NCBI RefSeq assembly: GCF_000002995.4
Contig: NW_025062479.1
Location: 16,922,721-16,986,720, forward strand
Direction of reading: 5' to 3'
Source of the DNA: Brugia malayi
Lineage: Eukaryota > Nematoda > Chromadorea > Rhabditida > Onchocercidae
DNA: 64,000 bases
Shown: positions 1 through 11,574 of the stretch, one piece after another
Numbering within the stretch: the stretch's first letter is position 1
How the letters are laid out: the number at the start of each line of letters is the position of its first letter
Program-made: the position numbers and the translations under genes
The notes under the pieces: model-generated
The model's database searches: none
The model's input: the letters and a program-made list of their open reading frames with translations, nothing else
Told to the model about the DNA's origin: nothing

Positions 1-892
1 TAAACGAACCTGGAAAATAAGACCATTGCATTGCTAATGGAATACCAAGGATGTTTTCTATTTTTTCTTCCAGTTATTTACGTTGTGGTAATGAAATCCC
101 GACTTTTCAGAGAAATTTTGGTGAAATTCGATTGAAACAAATGTTTTGTTTTATAACTTCCGTTCTTTAAATTTTTTTCTTAATCCAACATTTGGAGATG
201 CACTTTTTAATATTTTTACGTAATAGGAAAATACTACTAATATATCTAAGAAATCTTGGCTGTTGAAAAACTACGACCTAATTTCGATTGAGGTTTAACA
301 GGCACGGTTGAAGAAAGAAAAAAGAGGAACTTGTCTTTCTTTGCAAGAATTCAATTACAGTATCAACAGTTTGTGGCAAGATTAAATTAGCAAAAACTAG
401 CCAGCATAAACAGATAAACAGAACGAAAAAACTATTTCTCAGAAAGAAATAAAAGTGAGAACAGTTAATAAATAAGTTAATATTTAATAGTTGAAGGATA
501 AGCATACTATAAAGCAAATAAGAGAAATAATGAAGCAGTAAAAAAGAAAAAAAAAGATTAAAATATGGTAGCAAAGGTGGATAAGCACAAGAAACAACCC
601 GAAGAAGAATGAATGGATGGAAGAGGCATATGTTCATCTATTACATCAAACTAAGAAACTGACAACAAACGAAAACGTTTGTTCCCTTGTTGAGAGCGCA
701 ACTGCCGGCTGTTTATTGATGCGGATTAGAGATATTGCTCATTTTTGAATATTACTTACAATTGGGAAAAGCATATTTTAAACACGATGTTGCAAGCAAA
801 CAATTAAAGTAAACGACAATCCTGAAAAAGATCGCTTAGGAGGATGTTCAGTAGAGTACAAAGTCAGCAAGTGTATTATTTGTAGTACTCAC

Positions 893-915
893 CTAACAAA
901 CAAACAAACAAAAAG
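893..915. repeat. (ACAA)n microsatellite
   Basis: About five consecutive units of a four-base ACAA/CAAA repeat, ending in an A-rich stretch. A simple-sequence repeat with no neighbouring gene. Confidence 0.8.
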
Positions 916-929
916 CAACAGATATACGT

Positions 930-1510
930 TAGCGCTATTTAAAAACAACAGCGTATAATTTACGCATTTATTAATAGCTATTTTAAAAAAATTTTATGCA
1001 TTATAGTTGGTCACAAACTTTTGCAAAGGGTAAGAAATGTCCACTTGCACTCAACCAACAGATAACAAATGCGTATTTGCGCTAAAGTCAATAGCGCACG
1101 CACTGCTATCTTATCACAAGCACAGAACTGTACTTCTTTAAAATTTAAAAACTTAAAAACATGCATTCTTACCCCTACAGAATCACTAAATGCACATTTG
1201 GGTTTATCAAGGCTATCAAAAGAGTCAACAAGCGCACATATGCATTATTAACTTATCACAATGATTTTCAAAAGCTAGCAGATTTACATTTATGCGTTGT
1301 CAGTTTATTATAAATTATAAACACACATTTACGCATTCTTAGATAAGTAAAAATACAATTTAAGTGACATTACTTAAGCATACTTCAGCACTATTAATTT
1401 ACAACAAGTGGACATCTATGCTAGTGGCAACCCACACAAACACACATTTATGCAATAATAACCTTCACAAAAACACATTCATGTGATGAAAAATGTAGAT
1501 GTGCGCACTA
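930..1510. repeat. Degenerate cluster of ACATTTAYGCRTT-like motifs
   Basis: A motif close to ACATTTATGCATT recurs irregularly, for example near 955, 992, 1236, 1286, 1325, 1444 and 1477. Copies are often preceded by AAACAC and sometimes followed by a TTATCACAA-like string. Spacing varies from about 30 to over 100 bp, so this is either a badly decayed minisatellite or a dispersed motif cluster. Function unknown. Confidence 0.5.
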
Positions 1511-3993
1511 CTGATCAACAACTAAAAAAAATGTTAACTGACTAAAAGGCTTTAGATAGTCCTTATCTTTTTTTATTACGAAGTTTCACCATCGATAAAT
1601 TTCATTTTAATAGCACTGGATATGGTACACCTGTGGTCTGGCATATGAATGAACTGCTTAGAACCTTTTTGGTTGAAACAAACATTTCAGTTGCTTATCT
1701 ACTGAAAATCGGGAATCGATAGCTTTTTTCAATAATTTTTAAGATGAGAAACTGGAAAAAGCTCAAGGTATAGTTGTCATATCGCAGAAGAAAAATATGC
1801 AAATTTTAGAATTACCGGCCGCCGTTGGTAATAGTTAAAACTGAAGAATAATGCAGTCTTCTAACTTACAGTATTTTAATTATCTACTGAACATAAAAAA
1901 TAATGCTATTAAAGGCAAGTATGAACGTAATCAGTTGATCATATTCATTTCAAATGATGCGGGTTTTGAAACGATTTTTGGTTTCTTTTCAAAAGATTCC
2001 TTCGGGCGAACTCGGTATGAGAAGTATGAAAAAGCGATACTGATCCCAGCTGGAACCTTTATTACAATTGGTTTTAATTTAAACACATTGTTCTACTTAA
2101 AATCCCAGTGAGGGGAAAAAAGACATTTGGATGATTAAACTATAATACCACTTGCAGCTTATGCGTATAATATAATGCTTTGAAGTTACAAAACCTCCAA
2201 TCATATTTACACGTACTGTTTGCCACTTACGCGTTGACTCCAATTGCGGAACGATATGCACTTTTATTCTCCCTCTCCTAAAAATGAATTTTGTCGTGAA
2301 AGACGAAATATTTAAATTATTATATCCAAAACTAACAAATTCCTCTTATCTAATTCCTAAATCTAATTTACATTTACAAAATTCTTCTCACACCTGATGA
2401 TTCAATTTCCGAATATTTTTGCATTTGTAATTCAGCTATGACTCATACTAATCTATTTCCTCCTTTCATACAATAAAACTAATCTTGTTAAATAGCGATA
2501 AGATGTGATAAAAATAATTAACACCTGCAAAATTGTTTAGGGAAATCATTACATTGTTAACAATCTTGTTTTTTCATCCATAGAAATTCTTCCATCTAAT
2601 TTCCATTCATTAAATCAGTCTTATATATAAACCAACCAATCCTTCTATAACCATCATTTGCTTTATGTTTTGGGTGGTTTGGGATGCGTCTAATACTTTA
2701 TAATTTTGTATTATTTCACCATTTTTATATTATTGCATTTATATAGTTTACGCGTTTGTTAAACGGTGTAGCATCCGTACGATATGTATAAAGCGCTATT
2801 ATTTGCCTCATGTTAAATAAAGGTTTAATTACCCAAGTTTGAGGTTTCACGACAAATTTCATTTTACTGCTGAAGGCTCACAAAGAAAATGCCATATCCC
2901 TTCTTCTACTCCCAACATATTATTCCTCTAATGCCTACCGTACTACTGTTGTTTGTTAAGCGTCTTCGCATTGGCTAAAATTGCGCGTTGGGGATGATAG
3001 AAACTTTGGTATTCAGAATTAGGGACAAAGAAGTTTAGGGTGGCTTTCAAGTGGGATCTAGACAATGATAAAGTTTAACTAATTTCTGGGCCAGGAATTT
3101 TGAGTTTGTACCAAAAATCATTCAAAGCTTGCGCTCATGCATAGTTTGTTCTTTTAGGCATAAAGTAAATGGATGGCTTCTCATAAATGTTGCTAAACAG
3201 TTTCTCAGTGTTTGCCTTGTTTAGTTTCTTTTGAATAAAAATAATTCATAGTAGCTGACGATACGTTGGCACTAACAGCACAGAATACTATAAAATAGAA
3301 AGATAACCATCGTTCTATAGGTTTCTGTTAGTATAATTCAAAAAAGTATTATGGTTGGACTCTCTACTCAGCTAACTCAGCTTAATAAGATTTAACAATT
3401 TCTGTAACATTGCTTAAAGTGTCATGAAACGATGTAGCTTTTCACTGTTTTCTTATGGGAAAGGATATTGCCAAGATTTTGAATCAGGCAGGAATGCAGC
3501 GTATTGTGAGTTCACTACGCTGAAGCTGTCGGAAAACCGAAAATTTTTTATTACACAGTAAGTGTTTAGAATAATACTAATGATTCATCACTACAAACCA
3601 CTTCGTTATTCCTTTGTTATATCCAATTTTTTTTTTTGAAACAATGAATCCTTTATCTAAACCTCAAATAGTAAATGTACATCTGTCTTCACTGTAAATG
3701 TTAATCTGCTAAGCCAACCCAGCCCACTTTCTACATCCTTAAAAGCCTTCTTTAATCTGATAACAACAACGAAACGATCGGTGCAGTCTTCTCTTCCTCC
3801 TACTCACTCAACAGTACCACTTACTCCTTTGCTGTTTCAATTACTCCACTATATATTTGTAGGTCGATCTCGCTTGCAGATAAGAAGCAAAAGCTTCAGT
3901 TCAAGTTCTACAAACTTCACGTAAGTCAAGTGAACTTAACTAAATCATCTACTCTTCTGACCAAGAAGTTCTTCAAAATCACGACAAAATTTT

Positions 3994-4011
3994 TGGTGCC
4001 ACGAACCGGAC
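3994..4011 (+). other. Retrotransposon primer-binding site
   Basis: TGGTGCCACGAACCGGAC begins with TGG, the complement of a tRNA CCA end, and lies 16 bases before the gag-like ATG. It follows the putative LTR end after a short A/T spacer, the standard position of a minus-strand primer-binding site. The tRNA species was not determined. Confidence 0.6.
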
Positions 4012-4027
4012 GGAAAGTAGAATTACA

Positions 4028-4530
4028 ATGGCTTTTACTATTATTGGAAGTATTAAAACTGTAAAGGACCGTCTAGAAAGATTATTGAATGAGGTAAAAA
4101 CTATGGATATCCAATCTCCAGACCCAACCTTACCGAATCACGAACGACTCGAAATTAACAAAACCAAAAATCGACTCATAGATGAAAAAATTCTTCGACT
4201 GCAAATGTGCACTGACTCTATCGAAGCTTTAAATAAACAGTGGATAGAGGTGCCCAAAAATCCAAAACGAAAAAAGAAGATGAGGAAAACTACGCACAAA
4301 TAGCTACGGGAGAGCAAAATATCTTCATTCTGAAGCACGAAGCAAAGGAGGCCACTATCAGCTGATTATGTACAAAAGGGAAATTAATAATGAAATCAAA
4401 TAAATAACTTCTAAACTGCCAATAACGGAGTTGACAACGCCGACATCCTATCCCAACATCAACCTTCCTCAGCTATCTCTACCCAATTTCGATGGAGAAC
4501 CCGACAAAAGCTATCATTTGTTATGGTAAT
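4028..4530 (+). pseudogene. Broken gag-like gene of BEL/Pao element
   Basis: The first 91 codons (4028-4303) are intact and encode a Lys/Glu-rich helical N-terminus with the pattern seen in BEL/Pao gag proteins. From about 4270 the likely continuation lies in another frame, where ENYAQIATGEQNIFILKHEA can be read before a stop. A third segment with LPQLSLPNFDGEPDKSYHLLW ends at a stop near 4530. At least one frameshift and two stops separate the parts. No zinc knuckle, protease, reverse transcriptase or integrase follows. Confidence 0.65.
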
Positions 4531-5995
4531 GTTTTAGGGTCACCTATACTTCATTTTATAGCATGAGAATTTTAGATGGGCAAATAGTGGTAGTGCTCAG
4601 ATTATTAAATATTTAGATTAGGTTTGGAGAAGGGAAAACACTTTGTCGCCCTGAAGTTATAATACAATTTTGACAACTATTTTCATTTTATAAATAGAAT
4701 TATAGCAAAAGAAATAACTTTGATAAAGCTAATCGGCTGTAACTGCAAATTTCTCTTTATTAGAATTTTTGTTTAACTACGATGTATTAGAATACCACCA
4801 CTACTATGACTTGTCGAGGACTGATAGGTTAAAAGGTATCAATTGGAAAGCATTAGAATTTTCGCACAACTGTCTGTATGCACCAAATTCATAATAAAAT
4901 TTCGCATTATGATAGTTCACATTATGATAGGGAAGCAAAAGTTCTCCTGGATTAAGCTGTGTATGATCGTTACATTATTATTTTTATCTGGTAAAATGAT
5001 GTTTGGAAAGAAATTATTCAATGGGTCCATGTGACTAGCACAAAATCAAGCATCGGAATCTAGTAAAAAACATCAAAATAGAGTTTGAAGGCATAACGAA
5101 TTCTTCACCTTTTGCTTTTTTTTAGTGACAGTACATATCGCAATAAAATGATTTACTTCTACAAAGACTGTTTATGAGTTTTGAAATGTCATCATTTTAT
5201 AAAATTTTAGTGATTGGTAGGGAAGCTAAGATTAAAGGACTAAATATTATTGCCAACTACCTCAGATGGATACTTCAGAACTTTTCACTCGATAGGAGGT
5301 TGCTGATGAATCTTTTGTTCAGGTAATATTACATTTTTTAGAATACATCCTGAAAAGATATTTATGGGAATGGACGATTGGAAATTTGTTTTCAGCTTCA
5401 GTTTTTTTGGTACCGCAAATGGAATAGGAGCAACTGTTGGGTTTATGAATTTCGACTGATTCTAAGTATCATTTGCGTGGGAACCGCTTGAATTTCGGAA
5501 GGTGTTGTCTATGAGGTGCAACTAATTTGGCATATTTTTTTATATTTGATGGCGCGTTTCCTTCTGTGTACAACATGAGGCAAGCAATTGGTTGATGGCT
5601 TTTGATAATACCGTTATCAGATTTCATGCTGAGGAACTAAACTGGAAGCAAATAGACTAGCAGAATTGGAAAGAAAAATGCACACCTTGGCATGGAAGTT
5701 TATTTTTTGTGGAGAGTTGTTGGTCTGCAAATAAACTGTTAGAAAATTGTATATTGACTTCTAAGATTAGATTTCTTATTGAATTCTTCATTTTTTTTTT
5801 ATTGAAATCTTTAGTATGGTTTTTTAGATCGATCAGCTAAGAGGGAGCATGGGAAGAAATAAGCATATCACAGCGACGAAGCTGTGGCGATCACAGGAGC
5901 GAATTTACTGCATCGCTCAAATTCTTCCTCCTGGAAACACATCGAAGTATCTATAAGTCCTTGAAGCACGAGTGAGGTCTGTAATTAGATCTCGA

Positions 5996-6125
5996 GAATG
6001 GGGAACAGTTCGTACTCCATTTCTTTAACGAGCGAAGCAGGAAATTTTTCAGGAGAATAAGCCAGTGCTGACACCGGCGTAGGCGGTTGCGAAAAGAATA
6101 TGGCGGAGTGAAGATAGGTAGTACC
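5996..6125 (-). repeat. Left arm of dispersed inverted repeat
   Basis: Read on the minus strand, this segment contains GCACTGGCTTATTCTCCTGA, which is also read on the plus strand near 6943-6962. Similarity extends for about 120-140 bp with small gaps, including CGAACTGTTC followed by CATTCT. One frame in both copies reads ALAYSPEKFPA, so the source may have been coding, but neither copy is intact and I do not recognise the family. Confidence 0.6.
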
Positions 6126-6889
6126 CAAATCATCCTACAATGAGGAGGGTATAGATGTGGCATCAGGAACGTTGACAATCTTCCGGAAGAAGAGAACTGG
6201 AAGCGGTTTATGAAATTACACTGTAAATTTATTTGCACTTGTGCAAATATTGGTGTGGCAGAAAGTGATAGTAACGAAAATGACACCAAAGATGTTTAAG
6301 AATATTTTTCAGGAGTTCTTGAAAAAGCCTGAGTTATGGAAGAAGAAAGAGAATAGGTCTTCCATGTGCCGGTAATAGGAAATTTACCGGTTACTGGAAT
6401 ATCGTTAACTGACTCGAGCGCAGTAGTTTGGAATACTAGTGAGCCTACTGCAGTTGGTAAATTTTATTTCATTAGTATATTAAAAAATTTCGTGTGGCTT
6501 TGAATGAATTTCGAAGATGAATTTAAGTATTTGTTGTATTTCTAGAGTATGGTATATGCCTAAGGAAAATAGGAATTGAAGGGATGGACGAATCCATCCC
6601 AGAAAAATGCATACAGGGGATTTTTTTTTACACTGTTAGGATTAGAAGGAGTTTCTGAAAGTAGAGAATTGTTTTTTGTTTTGAAATAATGCAAAACTCC
6701 ACTCCTTTTTGGTCAATCTTTGTCTTTTTTAAAGGGTACAGCAATATGGGATTTCTACCTGAGCTCAAATGAAGAAATTTTTTCTGTGCATTCAGTTGAA
6801 AAGCTATCTTCATTCAAAATAAAATGATGATTTTATAAACTGCTTCTATTTCTCTCTGTTCCAGAACCACTGCTAAGGATGATTGGCTT

Positions 6890-7040
6890 TCACTCCTCCA
6901 TCTCCTTTTTGCAACTGCCTTCGTTGTTAACCGATGTCGGCACTGGCTTATTCTCCTGAGAAATTTCCTGCTTTGCTAGTTGTTAATAATCGTGAAAGTG
7001 AAGAACGAACTGTTCTTCATTCTGAAGCCGAAGTATTGGA
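6890..7040 (+). repeat. Right arm of dispersed inverted repeat
   Basis: Plus-strand partner of 5996-6125. It shares the block ending ATTTCCTGCTT and has an extra stretch of about 8-10 bp before the core. The arms are separated by about 770 bp, too far and too diverged for a simple hairpin. Two insertions of the same older repeat in opposite orientation is the simplest explanation. Confidence 0.6.
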
Positions 7041-7900
7041 TTTGTAAGATGAAATTAATCTAGCTCTTTTTAAGTTTTCACAAATTTTAATAACCTATAA
7101 TTTATAAATACTTTCAAACACAGCAACATCGTTTCACACATCTTATTCATCGGAACTTATTCCCATTCATTTTTTTCAGAGAAACATTAAAACTAATTCA
7201 AAAAAAAGACATAATATAAAGAGAAACATAATGAAATATTCGCTCTTTTGCTTACAAAAGAAAATCCCTCTTAAATATAATCACGAACAAATATAATATT
7301 TAAACACCGTAGCATAGGTGAGGTAATGAATAGCATTCTGTGTGTTTATTGAAAACACTCACAGCTACTGATCGCCTACAAGTTCAAGCATGTCCTGTTT
7401 GTCTGTCCTGTTCGACAAGATATACTTTCTCACAATCTAAAGAAATAATTTTTCTTTTTGCAGTGTTCCTTTACCAGGAAAAATTATGAAATCATCTGAT
7501 CCTCTTAATTTTTGTAGCCCTTTTTGTAATTAACAAACACATTTTTGTTTGTTTTGTGGCAGTTATCCATTAAAAAAATCAAATATAAATTTGAATTTCG
7601 ACCAAGATTTCCTTACAAAACATGAGAATACTTCAATAGTGTTTGCTTCATCAAGGAAAGACGATATCCTCTTTACTACAACATTGTTCATTTTCTTGAC
7701 TGTGTATCAAATTCGTCATTTCTCAGTTGATATTCCTCTAAGTTAGTTTTTATATATCTCTTTTGGAAGAGCAAGGAATTTTAAATTTGTGAATTTACTT
7801 CTGCTTTTATCATCTGTTGTATATGTTCTCATTGTTCATTCAGTTTTCAAATCATTTTTATAGTGGTAACTTCCTCTCCATCTTTCATCTGTTAGATGAG

Positions 7901-7934
7901 TGATAAGTAATCCGTTTATATAAATTACTTATCA
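7901..7934. repeat. Short inverted repeat (11-bp stem)
   Basis: TGATAAGTAAT at 7901-7911 is the exact reverse complement of ATTACTTATCA at 7924-7934, with a 12-base spacer. AT-rich; it may be chance or a small cruciform-prone site. Confidence 0.5.
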
Positions 7935-8263
7935 GTCAGGCATAATGCACGATTAAACGCTTGGAAAATTGAACAAACTGAATGCTTGGTGTTTATTCCA
8001 ATGTTTTTCGCTCAGTGAATAATGATTTTTCTTTGTTTGTCTTCCATGTTACAAAGCTAAATTTCCTTGGATATGAATCGTAAGTAAATGTCCTATTAAA
8101 TTTAATAGCCTTTGCTAATTGGTAATTATATACATTGGTAATTTTCGATAATAGATATTTTAATATGAAATTTTTTGATGTTATTGTATAATAAATCTTG
8201 TTTTACTTTTCTACCACCCAGTGACGTGTAATTGATTAATTATTGCTAGGACATTAGATGACC

Positions 8264-8385
8264 CTTTAATTTTATTGCATTTCATGTATTGCGTCTAAAT
8301 CTGTATTAGTTTGATTTTTGGTGCTTTAATTTTATTGCATATATATGTATATGGCTAGATTTGTATTTAGTTCTGATTAGTTAGA
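8264..8385. repeat. 60-bp tandem duplication, two copies
   Basis: CTTTAATTTTATTGCAT occurs at 8264-8280 and again at 8324-8340, exactly 60 bp apart. The following sequence remains partly alignable in both copies, including TGTATT..AGTT and a GATTTTTG-like block. An old, diverged local duplication in non-coding DNA. Confidence 0.6.
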
Positions 8386-11300
8386 TTTTTGTTGCTTTTT
8401 TTTTTAAATTCATTAGCTGCATTTTATTAAATCCCGCGAATTTCATGATCATTGTGATGTTTGAGAGCACCGTTATCTGTACTGCTTAATTTTGAAAAAT
8501 TATTTGACCATCACTTTTGATGTAGTTGCAAAACAGATTGCGAAATAATTCATGGAACTAACAATCATGAATAATCTAAATGTTGTCTATATTTAGTGAA
8601 ATGACTCATTATGTCGAATAAATTGTAGTGAGCAGTTATGAAGGTATTCATACAATGACTACTTTAATGTATTGATAATCTCCAAAAAACTTTGAGTTGT
8701 TTTATAATTTTCATACACCAGTCTTGTAACTGAAAGGTACATGACATGCTTGCGTACCTCTTTAATGCAAAGTTTTTTCAACTACAAGAATCCGTTAAGT
8801 AGAGGGAACTGGACTTATTGAGCACAGAAAGTAACGCTCTGCTATCATTATTTAGTAATAATAGTTTTAATGACTGGTATTAAGTTTCGTAATGGAATGC
8901 AAGCATTCATTATAAATGATAGAATTTATTCTTAAAATATTATTCAGTCTATACTATTCTAATTCACCTAATTGCATTCTCTCTGTCCCATTTCTCCTTA
9001 TATGATGATCAGATTGCTATCTCATACTTGGAATGTAAACTTCAAATCTGTGCACGACTATGCTTTGATTTTAATGATGCATTAACATAGTAAGATGTCG
9101 AGCAATACCATCTTAAGGTTATCCTACGCTGCTCTATTTACATGTTTCAGATGTCATCTATAAGAAAAATAAATGCAACGATGTTAGCTTTGATGTAGAA
9201 CTTAATCTCGAGAAACCATGTATTGAAAAATATTTCAATCACCGAATATCATTTCAACACTTTACAAAACTCTGCAGCACTTCAAATTGAGAGAACGTAT
9301 AAAATAGTCTTAGCAGCTATATTTCGTCCACCCTTATTTCATAAATTACTATAATAAAAGAAGAAAAAACTAATAAAAATTTGAAGTTAGTAAAGCACTG
9401 CCATTTCAATTTGGGGTCTGTAAAAAAGTAACTGAAAAGAAAGTTATGGCTGTAACTATTCCAAAAGGTAAGATTTCTTCTGGATGAGCCTATCATGATT
9501 CTTCAATTAACAAATTTAACTTATCTGATGAGCGAATCACTCTATTTATTCATTTGACGGATTCATTCAAATTACTGTATATTAATTTGTTCGACTAATG
9601 AGAGAAAAAGCTGAACTATATTATCCTAAAACTAATTTGATTCTCTGTGCATTTGAAGAGAGATGTGGGAAGATTTAACCATGATTATATAAAGCACTTG
9701 AAAGAAAACGAGAAAAATGACATGTCATGAATTTTGATTCATTTTTAAAATCCAATTAAACTAATTTCAACAAGGGATGGAATTCTGCCTTCTGTAATTT
9801 TCATCCAAATAATTCATTATTGTTTGAATTACTGCTAAAGTTGATAAAACTATAGCAGTAATTTCGCTGTATCATTTCAGTATGAGTTGATAAAGGAAAA
9901 AGGCAAATTTTACCATGTTTATCTTGACTATAAATATAGCACTGTCTTCATTTCCTTGATTTATCACATGGACACGGAGTAAGTGATTAAATACATGAAA
10001 AAGAAAAAAGTTGAAATTATAGTGTTAATTATGCTATATGACTTTATTGATGTACTCGTAACGTAACGAATATGCCTCATGCTACCTTACACCAACACTG
10101 ACACTTAACTATATTGACTCTATTTAGCAAATGTCATGTCCCTTATCAGAGCCATTTAAATAAAAAACTACTTGCTATCTAAAAATCTAATTTCAATTTC
10201 AAAGTTTCTGCTCTCAACAACGAATTTCTTCGATTTCTCAAAGAAATGAGTAATAAATAATAAGCTTATCCTTGGCCAAAATACTAAAAAGCATCGACTT
10301 TGTCGATCAGTGGCGAATAGCGAAGTACAAATGGGCTAAGCCACTCCTACTAAGACTTACCATGAAACGTCTAAAGAGGAAAAAAGTATAATGAAATTCG
10401 CTGAACATTTTTCCTTCCTCTGTTGCTTTTCTTTACATTAGCGTTTACCGCCATTGCCGTTTTCACGAATAGCAAACACTCTTTATAGTCTTTACAGTCA
10501 ATACTCTATTCTTATCTTCAATACTGACGACTTATCATCAGTCTCATTATTACAATTAACATCTCGTAGCAGTGTAAATGAATTTCTGTGTCACTCTCTT
10601 GGCACTGACGCATCATTGTATTACGTGTATAAATGCGCACTACCTCACGGAACACGAATATGAGCAGGTAGTTGTTATTTATTCGCTATTCCTTTGTCGT
10701 TTATTACGATAAGTAGTTATACCGCATATTTCATTAATGTTAAGGCGATAAAAGGTGATACAGTAAAAGCAATAAAGACACGATAATATATATATCATAA
10801 TTTTTAATATATATCATAATCAAAGTTTGGTTAGCCTATTTATAGTATATTCAGTTGAAACAAGTGAACATTTATAATGCATTTATGGTACTTAAGGTCA
10901 TGATAAAAGTTCGCCAAAAACGTGAAGAAGTAACGGCACGATCGCAAGGAGTTAACAGTATAGAAATACCATCGAAATTACTAAGACTATCAAAGACACA
11001 TCAATTGAAACAAGTGACAGAACAGCACTGCGAAACAAATAATAACGATAAATTGGCTAAAGTAAAACATTTTAAGATTCTTGAACTATGAGCTATCTGT
11101 TGATATTTTGCATGTCAAGCATTTATGTTTATAATAGAAGTCAGAAAGGTACTAAAAAATAGATAGATGCAATTCATCTGCAAAATTTGGAAGATAAATT
11201 GCAATTTTTCTATGATCTATTACAAAAACCAAAGTGGTGAATTTCGTGAAACTTCCTCGAATATCATGAAAATTCTAAATAATGAAGTTATGTTATTGTT

Positions 11301-11574
11301 GGACAAATGTTCAACACTGAATAATCGGATAATCTTGGCTAAACTATAGAAAAAAAATAAAGGAAGAATGAAAATGGTGAAATAGATAAATGGTGGTTGA
11401 CGTTAGAGAATAGAACATGAAAGAAATAAACGAGGAGGAAAAACTGATATGATCAACATCTTTTAATTCGTGAAATAAGAATGGTAATTAATAAATTTTT
11501 TTGTTTAGCTTATTATTATTCTTTCATTCAACTTTAGTAAAATCATATATTAATAGAGTAAAATTCATTTCAAG

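Larger units (their letters stand above)
1..3750. other. Gene-poor AT-rich intergenic DNA
   Basis: No exon with a recognisable product and matching splice sites was found on either strand. The stretch contains a short AAAC-type microsatellite near 893-915 and a cluster of related short motifs from about 930 to 1510, listed separately. An 86-codon ORF at 1851-2111 has no recognisable similarity and no supporting splice context, so it is not called a gene. Confidence 0.5.
3750..4550 (+). mobile_element. Decayed BEL/Pao-type LTR retrotransposon, 5' end
   Basis: The remnant reads 5' to 3' as a likely LTR tail (up to about 3986), a tRNA primer-binding site (3994-4011), and the start of a gag-like ORF (4028-4303) continuing in shifted frames to about 4530. 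The gag N-terminus is a charged, helical region beginning MAFTIIGSIKTV. A later fragment containing NINLPQLSLPNFDGEP is the kind of segment that precedes the DUF1759 region in BEL/Pao gag proteins. A frameshift near 4270 and stops near 4370 and 4528 show that it is dead. No pol domain or second LTR was recognised, so the element is truncated; the 5' LTR edge is approximate. Confidence 0.7.
4551..11500. other. Intergenic DNA with small repeats
   Basis: No gene could be supported. The stretch contains an inverted repeat pair (about 5996-6125 and 6890-7040), a small palindrome (7901-7934), a 60-bp tandem duplication (8264-8385) and a short direct repeat of ATATATATCATAAT near 10783-10822. ORFs at 10454-10663 and 10855-11091 have no recognised product. 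The second could end in a coding exon of the downstream channel, because NNNDKLAK followed by a GTAAAA donor (about 11059) joins in phase to the exon at 11575, but this is weak. Confidence 0.4.

Noticed and set aside
278..637. 119-codon hydrophobic minus-strand ORF
   Set aside because: Phe/Leu/Ser-rich translation of A-rich DNA, no splice context and no recognisable domain. Likely a chance ORF.
1851..2111. 86-codon plus-strand ORF
   Set aside because: Open frame with moderately protein-like composition, but no similarity I recognise and no partner exons.
4138..4338. Minus-strand ORF opposite the gag-like region
   Set aside because: Shadow of the gag-like frame on the other strand.
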